A stretch of 64,000 nt of DNA from Colwellia demingiae (GTDB lineage: Bacteria; Pseudomonadota; Gammaproteobacteria; Enterobacterales; Alteromonadaceae), in assembly GCF_007954275.1 (NCBI RefSeq), contig NZ_VOLT01000009.1:1-64000 (forward strand), in the 5' to 3' direction. The notes below the pieces were generated by a model. It saw only the letters and a program-made list of their open reading frames with translations, searched no databases and was not told where the DNA came from. Shown here piece after piece: positions 34,678 to 44,174 of this stretch. Position 1 is the stretch's first letter. Each line of letters begins with the position of its first letter. The translations under genes were made by a program, and so were the position numbers.

Positions 34678-35586
34678 CTATTCACCCATACTAGTTTCGA
34701 CTAACTCTTTAAACCAGCCGATAAATGCATGAATGTCACTGCGTTCTTTATCTCGAGGATGATAAACAGCAAAACATTTAGGTGAAAAGTCATTTTTTTC
34801 TTTGAATGGCTGAACCAATAATCCACTTTTTAACGCTAGATTTTCAAGGGGAACAGCCCCCAATACCAAGCCTAATCCTTGCTGTGCAGCCTGGATAACT
34901 GCATCATAAGAGCCAAGACTTAGGTTAGACTTTGACTCTACATTGTCAATGCCCACAGCACGGCCCCATTGTGACCAGCTATTTTTCATATTCGCGTGTT
35001 GAATTAACGGCACCGATTTAATTTGCTCAACATTTGATAGCTCATGTTTTTTAGCAAATTCTGGCGAGCATAAAGGGGTTACTTGTAAATCAAATATCTT
35101 TTCAGATACCACCTCAGGATAATTGCCATTACCAAGCCTTAACGCCAAGTCGAAATCATCATAGCGTAAATCAATTAGCTCCATCGATGTTTCTATTCTG
35201 AGTTCAATTGAGGGAAATTCTTGTTGAAACACCCCTAAATTTGGAATGATAATATTACTGGCGATAGTTGGGATAGTTGATATTCGCAGTAATGTTGATT
35301 GCGTTTGTGCAGAAAATTCACGCTTGAGCGATGACGTGCCATGGTCTAGTAAATGAAACATCTCTTGTACAGTAACAATATACTTCTCACCAGCAGACGT
35401 AAGTTTCACACCTCTTGTTGCTCGTTTGAACAACTCTATGCCGAGGTTTTTTTCCAGTGACTTTATCTGATGGCTAATCGCGGACGGTGTCAAGAAAAGC
35501 TCTTCAGCTGCTTTTTTGAAACTTGAATGACGCCCGGCTGCTTCAAAAAGTTGTAGTAAATGTAGAGGAGGTAAGCTTCGTGCCAT
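34678..35586 (-). CDS. LysR-family regulator (GcvA-like)
   Basis: This 302-residue LysR regulator has an N-terminal winged HTH (residues 5-65, FKKAAEELFLTPSAISHQIK, then FKRATRGVKLTSAGE) and a periplasmic-binding-like effector domain (about 95-295). The opening LPPLHLLQLFEAAGRHSSF is typical of the GcvA-like subgroup. No divergent target gene is nearby: upstream is a 457-base gap, downstream a small membrane protein. Regulated genes cannot be told from context. Family certain, target unknown. Confidence 0.92.
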   Translation of the reverse strand: MARSLPPLHLLQLFEAAGRHSSFKKAAEELFLTPSAISHQIKSLEKNLGIELFKRATRGVKLTSAGEKYIVTVQEMFHLLDHGTSSLKREFSAQTQSTLLRISTIPTIASNIIIPNLGVFQQEFPSIELRIETSMELIDLRYDDFDLALRLGNGNYPEVVSEKIFDLQVTPLCSPEFAKKHELSNVEQIKSVPLIQHANMKNSWSQWGRAVGIDNVESKSNLSLGSYDAVIQAAQQGLGLVLGAVPLENLALKSGLLVQPFKEKNDFSPKCFAVYHPRDKERSDIHAFIGWFKELVETSMGE

Positions 35587-36043
35587 GAATTTTCTTCGTC
35601 TAAAAATCGGGTTAATTGAAAGTAGATTGTCGACTATTAAATTGACAATATCAAATACTGATAACGTTTGCGTCGTGGAAATCGACCTTAACTGGCTATC
35701 AAGCTTTGTCTGCTTATATTAAAGCAGGGGAGATATGGCTGCTGATTCTTAGTGAAATAAGTTAGCATGCTCTAAGCTGCCGTTATGGGCAATAAACCGA
35801 ATACCAGCTTCCGCTTAGTGTTATCTCAGAAAGGGGCATAAAGTGAAATAGGAATTTAATCTTTATTTAGAGTGTTCTGAGTCTAATATTGACGTTTCAA
35901 TATCTTTCACTAAGGGTAACTTTCGAACAAAGTGGTCATTAACATCTAACATTCACATAAATTTAGAATATTAACACTCGAACTCATCTTTGCTCAGTTA
36001 ATTACTGCTACTCACCATTTACGTTATAGCTCTATTGGTACTC
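35587..36043. other. Intergenic region, nothing recognised
   Basis: These 457 bases between two minus-strand LysR genes hold the promoter side of the first one. I see no gene, repeat or strong hairpin. Confidence 0.4.
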
Positions 36044-36955
36044 TTAAGTCACATTTGTTACTTTTATTCTTTCAACTAAAAAGTCTACTGCCGCTTTTAC
36101 TTTTGGTACTAAATAGCGCTGTTTTTGATACAACAAATAAACGGCCATATCAGAATTTTGACTTATAGCTAACTCATGCTCAAACTTAAGTTCTTGCAAC
36201 TTCCCTGACTCAAGATATGAAGCTAACGCCCATCGCGTTGACATTAAAATACCTTCACCGTCACAGGCTTTTTTCGCCAACCATGATCCGTTATTTGAAA
36301 TTGCTACCGCTGGCCCTGATACATCATGCCATTGACCGTTCATATTGCATAGCCAAGGAGTTGGCCCTGTTGGTGTTTTAAAATAAAGGCCATTATGTTC
36401 CTTTAATTCCATCGCATTGTTAGGCACTCCGTATTTATCTAAATAACTTGGTGAAGCGACAGGAATAAAACCATTGTCCATTAGTCTTATCGCTAACACT
36501 CGCTCATTTGGAGCGTAACCACCGCGAATAGCAATATCGACATCGTCACGTCCGAGTGTTGATAATTCGTCACTTAAACTGACGTCTAATACAATTTCAG
36601 GGTATAACGCGCTGAATTCATCTAACAAAGGAAGCAATATCTTGTCACCAAAACTCACCATCGAACTTATAGATAAACGGCCCATTGGCGTTGTTTGGTA
36701 ACTACGAACCGTTTCATTGCTTTGCTCTAGTTGATTCAATATTTGCTGTATATCGTTATAATAAATTTGTCCCACTTCTGTCAGTTTAACGATTCGGGTC
36801 GAACGCTTTAATAACGTCGCTCCCAAACTTTTTTCTAAATCAGCAACGCGTCTCGATAACGATGATGGCGGCACATTAAACGCACGAGCAGCTTTGGTAA
36901 AACTGCTTGTTTCGACTACTTTACTGAAATACCGTATTGCACGTAGTTGGTCCAA
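36044..36955 (-). CDS. LysR-family regulator divergent from GST/oxidoreductase genes
   Basis: The 303-residue LysR regulator has an HTH at residues 3-60 (FTKAARAFNVPPSSLSRRVA, then LKRSTRIVKLTEVG) and an effector domain. Translation starts at TTG 36955 with GGAG seven bases upstream. It lies divergent from a glutathione S-transferase gene and an MDR-type oxidoreductase gene, the usual arrangement for a LysR regulator and its target, so it probably controls those two genes in response to a toxic electrophile (inference from context). Confidence 0.92.
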   Translation of the reverse strand: MDQLRAIRYFSKVVETSSFTKAARAFNVPPSSLSRRVADLEKSLGATLLKRSTRIVKLTEVGQIYYNDIQQILNQLEQSNETVRSYQTTPMGRLSISSMVSFGDKILLPLLDEFSALYPEIVLDVSLSDELSTLGRDDVDIAIRGGYAPNERVLAIRLMDNGFIPVASPSYLDKYGVPNNAMELKEHNGLYFKTPTGPTPWLCNMNGQWHDVSGPAVAISNNGSWLAKKACDGEGILMSTRWALASYLESGKLQELKFEHELAISQNSDMAVYLLYQKQRYLVPKVKAAVDFLVERIKVTNVT

Positions 36956-37184
36956 TTAACTTCTCCATTAAATGAATATCTGAGTATTTCTACTTTATTA
37001 TTGTCTTAAAGGCAATAGTGATTCGCATTTTACCCTATATATAACCGAATTTAAACAAGTAATAATACGCTTAACTTAAACATTGCAACCTTTACCTTGT
37101 TGCAGCGTGATAAATACTCTGCCTTTAATTGCCTTTTGTCGGCAATTAAAAACAAACGTCACGTTTATAATGGAAAATAGATTT

Positions 37185-37862
37185 ATGATTACTTTGCACG
37201 GTTTTGCGGCTAGCAACTATTACAATCTAGTGAAACATGTACTTCTATACAAAGGAATACCCATCCAAGAAAACCTTATTTACGGTGGTAGCGACGAGTT
37301 ACTGACAATCAGTCCGACTGGCAAAGTACCTGTTATCACAACGCCTGAAGGCCTTCATATTTCAGAGTCGAGTGTCATTTGTGACTTTATCGAAGAAACT
37401 TACCCTACAACTCCGCTATACCCTGAAAGTTCTGCAGAACGTGCTGTTGTGCGTCAAATTATGAAAATAGCAGAGCTTTATTTTGAACTACCAAGCAGAC
37501 GACTTATACCTTATGCATTTTCAGGCACTGAAGCGCCTGAATCGGTTACCGCTGAAGTACGCCAAGTATTAAACCGTGGCATTACCGCCTTAAGTCGTTT
37601 ATGTCAGTTTTCACCTTGGATTGCAGGTGAACAATTCACTATGGCTGATATTTACGTATATTACGTAAACACCATTGTCAGCTCTTTTGGCGCTAGCCAA
37701 CTAGGCTGGGATGTACTTGCAGAAGTACCTGGAATGAAAGCGTGGAACGATTATATGAGTCAATCTGACATTGCCCAAAACGTGGAAACAGACCGTCTGG
37801 CAAACATGCCCGAGTTTATCCAAAAGGTGAAAGCTCAGATTCAAGCAGCGAATGCTGCATAG
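37185..37862 (+). CDS. Glutathione S-transferase family protein
   Basis: The 225-residue protein has a thioredoxin-like N-terminal domain (ITLHGFAASNYYNLVKHVL, then PTGKVPVITTPEGLHISESS, containing the glutathione-binding SES-type turn) and a helical C-terminal domain (FTMADIYVYY near residue 150). It would conjugate or reduce electrophiles with glutathione. I chose ATG 37185 with GGAAAA upstream; the ATG at 37170 is possible. It is followed by an MDR oxidoreductase gene on the same strand and preceded by a divergent LysR gene. Confidence 0.87.
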   Translation: MITLHGFAASNYYNLVKHVLLYKGIPIQENLIYGGSDELLTISPTGKVPVITTPEGLHISESSVICDFIEETYPTTPLYPESSAERAVVRQIMKIAELYFELPSRRLIPYAFSGTEAPESVTAEVRQVLNRGITALSRLCQFSPWIAGEQFTMADIYVYYVNTIVSSFGASQLGWDVLAEVPGMKAWNDYMSQSDIAQNVETDRLANMPEFIQKVKAQIQAANAA

Positions 37863-37973
37863 TACATAGCTATATAAATAACCAATATTAAAATTATTAT
37901 TACGAACAAAGTATGACCAATACAATAAAGTTATTGGTTCAACAACGTTAATTATTTGCAGGAGCAAAATCAT

Positions 37974-39107
37974 ATGACAAATACAAATAAAAATATCCAA
38001 CTTATTTCAACAATCAGCGAAGACAATAAATTAACACTGGCTTTACAAGACATTGAAATAACACAACCTGGCGCCGATGAAGTGGTTATTCGTATTGAAG
38101 CTGCTCCTTTAAATCCGTCTGACTTAGCGGTTATGTTCAGCGCAGCTAATATGTCAACAGCGAGACAATCAGGCACTGAACAAAGCCCTGTCATTACTGC
38201 TGATGTTCCAGCTCAGTTTATGCCAGCGGTTAAAACCCGTGTTGGTAAAGCAACACCTGTTGGTAATGAAGGTGCAGGCACCGTTATAGCAGCGGGCTCA
38301 TCGCCTGCAGCGCAAGCATTAATGGGTAAGACCGTTGCTGTGATTGGCGGTGGAACTTATCGTCAATATATATGTGCTAATGTGCAGAGCTGCTTAGCAT
38401 TAAAAGAAGGCATTACGGCTAAAGAAGGCGCATCTGCTTTTGTTAACCCGCTTACCGCATTAGCTATGGTAGAAACAATGCGTGCTGAAGGTCATAAAGC
38501 CATCATTCATACGGCGGCTGCGTCTAACCTTGGTCAAATGTTAAACCGTATTTGTATTGCCGATGGCATCGACTTAATTAACATTGTACGTAAAACTGAA
38601 CAAGAAACTCTGTTACGTGATATGGGGGCAAAATATGTTGTTAACTCAAGTAGTGATACTTTCCTTGCACAATTAACGGCAGCGATTATTGAAACAGGTG
38701 CAACTATTGCGTTTGACCCCATTGGTGGCGGTCAATTAACAAGTGACATTCTTAACTGTATGGAAGTTGCTGCCGCTCGTGATATGAAAGAACACAGCGT
38801 ATATGGCTCTGACACTTTCAAACAAGTTTACATTTATGGCGCATTAGACCGTGGCCCTATTACGCTAAATCGTAACTTCGGTTTTGCTTGGGGTGTAAGT
38901 GGGTTCTTATTATTCAATGCGCTAGGAAAACTAGGTACTAAAACTGTTATTGCGATGCGTAAACGTGTTACAGATGAAATCACCACAACATTTGCTAGCC
39001 ACTACACACATGAAGTGTCATTGGCAGAAGTATTGCAATTAGAATCGATAGCGGCTTATTCTAAGCAAGCTACAGGTGAGAAGTACTTAATTACACCTCA
39101 AAGGTAA
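37974..39107 (+). CDS. Zinc-independent MDR/quinone oxidoreductase-like protein
   Basis: This 377-residue medium-chain dehydrogenase/reductase shows the GroES-like start (GADEVVIRIEAAPLNPSDLAV near residue 35), VGNEGAGTVIAAG near 95, and the nucleotide-binding half with HTAAASNLGQMLNRIC near 175 and FDPIGGGQLT near 245. The usual structural zinc cysteines are absent, as in quinone oxidoreductases. AGGAG lies before ATG 37974; a TTG start 18 bases earlier overlaps that signal and is unlikely. It is probably transcribed with the GST gene (111-base gap) and ends at a strong terminator. Confidence 0.85.
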   Translation: MTNTNKNIQLISTISEDNKLTLALQDIEITQPGADEVVIRIEAAPLNPSDLAVMFSAANMSTARQSGTEQSPVITADVPAQFMPAVKTRVGKATPVGNEGAGTVIAAGSSPAAQALMGKTVAVIGGGTYRQYICANVQSCLALKEGITAKEGASAFVNPLTALAMVETMRAEGHKAIIHTAAASNLGQMLNRICIADGIDLINIVRKTEQETLLRDMGAKYVVNSSSDTFLAQLTAAIIETGATIAFDPIGGGQLTSDILNCMEVAAARDMKEHSVYGSDTFKQVYIYGALDRGPITLNRNFGFAWGVSGFLLFNALGKLGTKTVIAMRKRVTDEITTTFASHYTHEVSLAEVLQLESIAAYSKQATGEKYLITPQR

Positions 39108-39131
39108 TTACTTCTTAACTGGTTGAATAAA

Positions 39132-39167
39132 AGCAGACACCAATAATTATTGGTGTCTGCTTTTTTA
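39132..39167 (+). terminator. Strong intrinsic terminator
   Basis: AGCAGACACCAATAA and its complement form a near-perfect 15-bp hairpin, followed by a T run. It ends the GST/oxidoreductase transcript. Confidence 0.92.
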
Positions 39168-39469
39168 TTTACTTACTCAAAATAGAAGAGAACTTGTATT
39201 CATTTAACTTGGCTTTATGAACGGAAAACTGCCTGTATGGATTAAACATATGAATCTTCGCAGCAGTTATGAAAGCCATTAATGTTGATGTAAGGGATAG
39301 ATAAGTAGGTTCCACTTCAAACTAAGATTCAAAATCTATAAATTAATTAATATCACACCCGTTCGCGAAATATCAATTTCATTTTTTATATAGCTTTACT
39401 ATCTACCTAAGATAAAGCAATTACTTGGTCAGCAAAATTATAATTACACATAAATATCAAAGCAGTGAC

Positions 39470-39731
39470 AATGTTGTCGTTATCCTGTTGTGTAGTTACC
39501 CGAGAAAATGAAAATTATGATGTGTCTCAAATGGCGAGCTGTAAATTATCTATTAATTTACAGCATGAAGACGAAGTTATGCTTTACCACTTAAACCAAG
39601 GCAAAAATACAGTTGATGATTTTCAATCGTAAAAGCTATGGATAATTGCCGATGCTCACTTAACTGAGAACGGTGTTATTTATAACGTAGATAGAAATAA
39701 TGACTCTATTCAACATTGTTTAACGTATTAA
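39470..39731 (+). pseudogene. Possible small decayed gene with an in-frame stop
   Basis: A frame from the ATG near 39470 runs about 53 codons (containing MASCKLSINLQHEDEV) to TAA near 39630, then continues in the same frame for about 32 codons (IIADAHLTENGVIYNV) to a second TAA. Both parts look like ordinary coding sequence. It may be one gene with a nonsense codon; no family is recognised. The rest of 39168-39744 shows nothing. Confidence 0.35.
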
Positions 39732-39744
39732 AGGATATTCGACT

Positions 39745-40056
39745 ATGAAAACAATTAATTTAAGCATTGACGATGGTCTTAAAAATGTCGAGTTGGCAAA
39801 ATTAACAGACAAAAAAAATACTTATGACTTATTGATGGCGGCTAGTGTTGGCGGCGTTATGTTTGCTGGTGTAGCTAACGATTCCAATAATAGTTATGTT
39901 GTTACGACGGCTATTGTTTGCTTGTTGGTTTTTGCACATTTTCGCAGTGAAGTAAAAAGCAATCTTAGCATTATGATCAATAATGAAGATTTTAAACGTC
40001 GTAATGGGTGTTACCCCGAAGATTACGCAAAAACTATGGGTGTACCACATGAGTAA
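39745..40056 (+). CDS. Hypothetical protein with one or two membrane segments
   Basis: This 103-residue protein has a hydrophilic N-terminus (SIDDGLKNVELAKLTDKKN), a hydrophobic middle (LLMAASVGGVMFAGVA and YVVTTAIVCLLVFAHF) and a charged C-terminus. AAGGAT lies upstream of the ATG. It follows a possibly decayed small frame and precedes a convergent LysR gene. I do not recognise a family; the membrane location is a prediction from hydrophobicity. Confidence 0.6.
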   Translation: MKTINLSIDDGLKNVELAKLTDKKNTYDLLMAASVGGVMFAGVANDSNNSYVVTTAIVCLLVFAHFRSEVKSNLSIMINNEDFKRRNGCYPEDYAKTMGVPHE

Positions 40057-40290
40057 TAGCGGCTTACACAATCGCGTAGATTAGTTGATTTTTGAGTTTG
40101 AAAAGCTTCTACGGGATAGAAAATTAACCTACCCGTTAAGTGGTTATGAAACGTGAGAACAGCTTTTGACCATTTTTGGTTAGTTGCTGTGTCCTATTTA
40201 ATGGTACTTACTAATAGTAGATCACAAGCCTTCCTCTTCTCGCTATTAGCGGACGGTTTTATTTTCAGATAAAGTATGGCTTAATTAATA

Positions 40291-41256
40291 TTAGGGTACA
40301 TCGTTTTGATTATCATCAAATGAAAGCATCTTATGATAATTTAAAAACTCATTTTTGAACCACTGGTGTTCTTCACTCAACGCAATGCGTTGATGCGTTA
40401 TAAGGTACACATCTGTGACATGCTCTGGTTGCTGATTAAATATATATACGGGTGAAAAATGTTCTGTCCAATCCTCACAATTCATTAATATATTGGGTCC
40501 CGCTAATAGCCTATCAGATTTTTTTACCATATCAGTTAATGTGCTCAGTTGACCACTTCTAAGTACGATAGACCGCTGTAGTTTTTTATCCCTTAATATT
40601 TGATCTATTGGCATATTATGGGGAATGTTTTTTTCATTATTCATTGCCAAATCTACAAAATCATACGCTAAGCATTGCTCAATAGTTCTGTTTTTTTTCT
40701 GCAATAATGGGTGGTTTTTGGCTGCAAAAATAGCAGTACTTACACTGGCTATTCTATGAGAATTAAAATGTGGATCGGGTGACTTTAAAATATGAATAGA
40801 AAAATCATAATCACCATTTTCTAACCCAGTAAATGGCTCTCTATCGGCTGATAGCTCTGATATTTGAATATTAGGAGCTTGTTCAGTAATGTATTTAATG
40901 AAGGGTAAAACCAGTGCTTGGCTAGTAATGGCGGGGACTGAAATTGAGAATTCTTGCTGGCAGCGTTTTGCTTCAAAGGGTTCATCTTCTATTAACAGCT
41001 TAATATCTTTAATTAGCAAGGGTAATTTATTCGCTAATAATTCGCCTTTAACCGTTGGCACCAAACCATGAGAAATACGGATAAAAAGTGGATCATCAAA
41101 TAACTCACGTAAACGTTGTAACGTACGGCTCATCGCTGGCTGAGTTATATAAAGTGCCTCCGCAGCTTTTGTTACACTTCTTTCTTTTAATAAAACACTT
41201 AATGCAACGAGTAAATTAAGATCAATACGAGAAAGTTGTTGCTCAGTTTTATTCAT
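40291..41256 (-). CDS. LysR-family regulator paired with a DUF1254 gene (copy 1)
   Basis: The 321-residue LysR regulator begins SRIDLNLLVALSVLLKERSV, with HTH ALYITQPAMSRTLQRLREL and FDDPLFIRISHGLVPT following; this NodD/LeuO-like N-terminus is shared almost residue for residue with the LysR at 57343-58299. I chose ATG 41256 with AAGG upstream; nine more open codons precede it. It is divergent from the DUF1254/DUF1214 gene at 41480 across about 220 bases, so that gene is the likely target (inference). Confidence 0.92.
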   Translation of the reverse strand: MNKTEQQLSRIDLNLLVALSVLLKERSVTKAAEALYITQPAMSRTLQRLRELFDDPLFIRISHGLVPTVKGELLANKLPLLIKDIKLLIEDEPFEAKRCQQEFSISVPAITSQALVLPFIKYITEQAPNIQISELSADREPFTGLENGDYDFSIHILKSPDPHFNSHRIASVSTAIFAAKNHPLLQKKNRTIEQCLAYDFVDLAMNNEKNIPHNMPIDQILRDKKLQRSIVLRSGQLSTLTDMVKKSDRLLAGPNILMNCEDWTEHFSPVYIFNQQPEHVTDVYLITHQRIALSEEHQWFKNEFLNYHKMLSFDDNQNDVP

Positions 41257-41479
41257 GATATGCCTTGGTGTAATGTTATTCATGATTAATGGTGATTTGT
41301 AGTTATATCATGATTCTTGTATCTTTGGTTCATCAAATGTTTAACGCATTCGAATAAAGTAAAGTATATTAAATTCATCACTATAAATAACAGTCATAAC
41401 TACTAATGCATTTCAGTGAGCGTTATGGAAGTTGTCTATTACTGAAGACAAACATTAAAACCCTAAAGGATTACATAAC

Positions 41480-42502
41480 ATGAAAAAATCTATCTTAATG
41501 GTTACCATTGGTCTTGCTCTTGTTTCTTCTTCTACTTTCGCGGCTACAGCTATCGATGGTAAAGAATATAAGGAAACTATCCCTGTTACCGTTGATAATT
41601 TTACACTTGTTGAAGCACAGGTTAACTTCCTGAAATGGAAAAACAAAAATGCAATGAACAAGATGTTTGACCTTACTATTCCAACGCCAGCAGGTCCAAT
41701 GCCAACCGTTCGTATGAATCGTGACACATTATACTCAGCTCAGTTAGTTGATGCGTCAAACGGCTTTAAGGTACATATGCCAAAGCAATCAGTTTATACC
41801 TCAGTATTAGTGCTTGATGAAGCGGGTTATGCACAAGAGTACATCTGGCAACAGGGCGACCATGACATTACTATCGACCAAAAACACGGTAAGTTTGTAT
41901 GGGTACTGTTCCGTATCGGCCTTGAAGAAGGCATAGAACAAGCTCGTGTCGTTCAAAAACAACTTAAATTAACGGGGCAAGGGTCTGCTGTATGGAATCC
42001 TAAAGCATACGACCAAGACTCTTATCAAGCAATGCACGATGCAAATATGCAAAAAGCGATTGATTCAGGAATGCTACTTGAATACGGCTTCCAGTCAGAT
42101 CGCATTACTAACGAAGCTAAATCACTAAGTGATGCCGTTGGTTGGGGCGGAATGGACCATAACATTAATAACTACCAAGTGGCTGGAAATATGGATGGTG
42201 GTGCATGTTATACAACTACCTTCGCAGACCCTAAAGTTGATGAGTTCTGGTCATTCACTGTATACGATGCAGATGGTTGGTTATTACCTATGGAATACAA
42301 GTCAGTGATTAACTCAAACGAAGCAGTGGCTAATGCGGATGGCACCTATACTATCTCATTCAACTGTGGTGATGATGCAATCAACAACCTTGAATCAGGT
42401 GGTAACGCTGGGTTTGGTTTTGCATGGCGCACATACGCTTCATCTTATAAAGTTAAATCGGGTAAGTGGAACCCAATCAATAACTTGATTAAACAGAAAT
42501 AA
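41480..42502 (+). CDS. Exported DUF1254/DUF1214 protein (copy 1)
   Basis: This 340-residue protein has a Sec signal peptide (KKSILMVTIGLALVSSSTFA). The DUF1254-like part includes PTVRMNRDTLYSAQLVD near residue 75 and the DUF1214 part includes GWGGMDHN near 218, FADPKVDEFWSFTVYDADGW near 255 and the end. The function of these domains is unknown; members are usually periplasmic or exported. It resembles the truncated lipoprotein at 63018 (RMNRDT, GWGG, FWS.TVY shared) more than the 511-residue protein at 58494. AAAGGA precedes the ATG. A divergent LysR gene lies upstream. Confidence 0.88.
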   Translation: MKKSILMVTIGLALVSSSTFAATAIDGKEYKETIPVTVDNFTLVEAQVNFLKWKNKNAMNKMFDLTIPTPAGPMPTVRMNRDTLYSAQLVDASNGFKVHMPKQSVYTSVLVLDEAGYAQEYIWQQGDHDITIDQKHGKFVWVLFRIGLEEGIEQARVVQKQLKLTGQGSAVWNPKAYDQDSYQAMHDANMQKAIDSGMLLEYGFQSDRITNEAKSLSDAVGWGGMDHNINNYQVAGNMDGGACYTTTFADPKVDEFWSFTVYDADGWLLPMEYKSVINSNEAVANADGTYTISFNCGDDAINNLESGGNAGFGFAWRTYASSYKVKSGKWNPINNLIKQK

Positions 42503-42821
42503 TTAAGTAACAGCTATAAGGCATTTTTCGGAGTGCCTTATGACGGTAACTTAACTAAACAGGTAAAACGGATAGCTACTGCTTCATCTTAGGATACTGC
42601 TAAGTTTTTACATGTAGTACAAAAAGGATATCAAATAAGTTATCTCTCAATACATCGGCTATGTCAGCTTCCGTATCTTTGTTAACATTGGCTAGTGAGC
42701 ATTAGAGACTTCTTCAGCTAGCCATAAGCTGACATAGTGGGGATTCAATTGTTATATGAAACATGTAAAGCGTACGCATTTTTCAATAGGCCATGACTAT
42801 CTATCTAATTTTGAAAGAAGG
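42503..42821. other. Intergenic region with hairpin and dispersed repeat
   Basis: ATAAGGCA / TGCCTTAT (about 42518-42541) forms a hairpin just after the DUF1254 stop but has no T run. The repeat at 42663-42737 fills the middle. No gene is seen. Confidence 0.5.
42663..42737 (+). repeat. Dispersed palindromic repeat, copy A
   Basis: GTCAGCTTCCGTATCTTTGT opens a 75-base unit that closes with AAGCTGACATAG; the ends are inverted (GTCAGCTT / AAGCTGAC), and inner GGCTAG / CTAGCC also pair. Nearly identical to 57271-57346, with partial relatives at 43797-43825 and, inverted, 48409-48447. Confidence 0.9.
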
Positions 42822-43562
42822 TTAAGGTAAAATTGTAATATTTTTATGCGATAAACTTTCATCTTGAAATCGTTTAAATCTTTTTTTGATAAATCCTTCA
42901 TGATGCAATTTTGTTAAGGTATGACTTAATTGTTTAAGGTGTTTTATATTTTTTATATGCAAGTAGTGATAGCTGTTAAAGGATAATTCTTTTAGTTTTT
43001 TGACAAAAAATTGAGTATCAAATCTAATTTTTTTTAATATTTTAATATTGACGTCATATGACACCATGACATTGATAAAACCAGCAGCCATTGCCCTGTA
43101 AAGGCTTATTTCTGTGTTAAATTCTCTACAATTAAGTTTTTGTTCTTTACAAAAAGTTTTCGCATATTGAAACTGATGGAGATAACCAATAGTGGTATGT
43201 CGATAGGACTGACAAAATTCGCTCTTTTGACAAATAATTAATCCGTAAGCTTTGATTAACTCTGGATCTAATCTAATTAGATTTGGATCTTCATCACCTA
43301 TATGTCTATACCTTGCAAACACAGCATCTAGTTTACCTTGTTGCAGCAAAATAGACTCACGCTTTCTGGTTGTGTGTGAAAATTCTACTTTGTAGTTTGC
43401 GCGTTCATATAAGTTTTTGATGAGATCTTTCATCATTTTTGAAGATTTTGTTTCTTCACTTGAACTGGTTGTATTGATTTTGAATGTTGCGATTTCAGCT
43501 GCGTTAATATCAACAACCAAAAACTGAATCAAGGCTAATAGAACAAGTACAACTCTTTGCAT
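42822..43562 (-). CDS. Periplasmic solute-binding-like protein (SBP family 3)
   Basis: The 246-residue protein has a signal peptide (VVLVLLALIQFLVVDINA) and a type-II periplasmic binding fold: LIKNLYERANYKVEFSH, then LLQQGKLDAVFARYRH, TIGYLHQFQYAKTFC and a second-lobe AMAAGFINVMVSYD. This pattern occurs in amino-acid-type binding proteins not linked to an ABC transporter. It contains paired cysteines near residues 110-145. No transporter genes are adjacent, so it may act as a sensor or orphan receptor. Ligand unknown. Confidence 0.7.
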   Translation of the reverse strand: MQRVVLVLLALIQFLVVDINAAEIATFKINTTSSSEETKSSKMMKDLIKNLYERANYKVEFSHTTRKRESILLQQGKLDAVFARYRHIGDEDPNLIRLDPELIKAYGLIICQKSEFCQSYRHTTIGYLHQFQYAKTFCKEQKLNCREFNTEISLYRAMAAGFINVMVSYDVNIKILKKIRFDTQFFVKKLKELSFNSYHYLHIKNIKHLKQLSHTLTKLHHEGFIKKRFKRFQDESLSHKNITILP

Positions 43563-43990
43563 GCCGAAGCTAATAATTGATTTTCAGGTATATCCACTTT
43601 AACAAAGAAAAAGCTACTGTCAACTTAATCAATTCTGCCTGCTTATAGGGATTTTGATGAAGGTGTAATAGTCTAATTAAAGGCTGAATCCTTATTTAAG
43701 TATTATGATAATTATACCTTGAAGGAGACATTAAAATCAGACCCTGAACACTTTTAATTATCGCACAGAATAATTCTTATTCTTATATTCAACATAGTCA
43801 GCTATCGTATCAAAGTGATGATTAGACAGGGAAAATTTTAATGACAAATAACGACCGCTTATCTATAACACTTCCTCTGTAGCTCATCAGATCAGTCTTA
43901 CCCCATTTCCATGGACACACTATGATTGGCACTGACCTTTTTATTCCAAGTCTCAAGGATAAATAATATATAGAAATGAAGTAGCAGCTT
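43563..43990. other. Intergenic region with a partial repeat and IS debris
   Basis: Contains the repeat fragment at 43797-43825 and runs into an IS3-like remnant. No intact gene is seen. Confidence 0.4.
43797..43825 (+). repeat. Dispersed repeat, partial copy D
   Basis: GTCAGCTATCGTATCAAAGT then GATGATTAG matches the opening of copies A and B and, most closely, the inverted partial copy at 48409-48447. Confidence 0.55.
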
Positions 43991-43992
43991 GA

Positions 43993-44094
43993 GGCTTGTT
44001 TAATCGCTTGACTGAAGTAAGAGAAATAACCGATAGTTCGATGGTCGAATATAATTATGACTGTTCATATGAAGTTGGCTTTACACTGAACTAA
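43993..44094 (+). pseudogene. IS3-family OrfB C-terminal remnant
   Basis: The frame reads RLTEVREITDSSMVEYNYD then SYEVGF and a stop. This matches the end of IS3-family transposases (pattern ...EVRxITExWMxxYNxxRPHExLG), with the conserved RPH replaced by CS-Y. Upstream sequence has stops in this frame, so only a decayed tail is left. It lies directly before the GC-rich M28 gene. Confidence 0.55.
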
Positions 44095-44174
44095 GAACTG
44101 TCTATCAAAAAACACCTAAAAACCATATCGAGTTATTTTGTGCCACACTTTCAACTTTGTCGAGAAACATGTTT

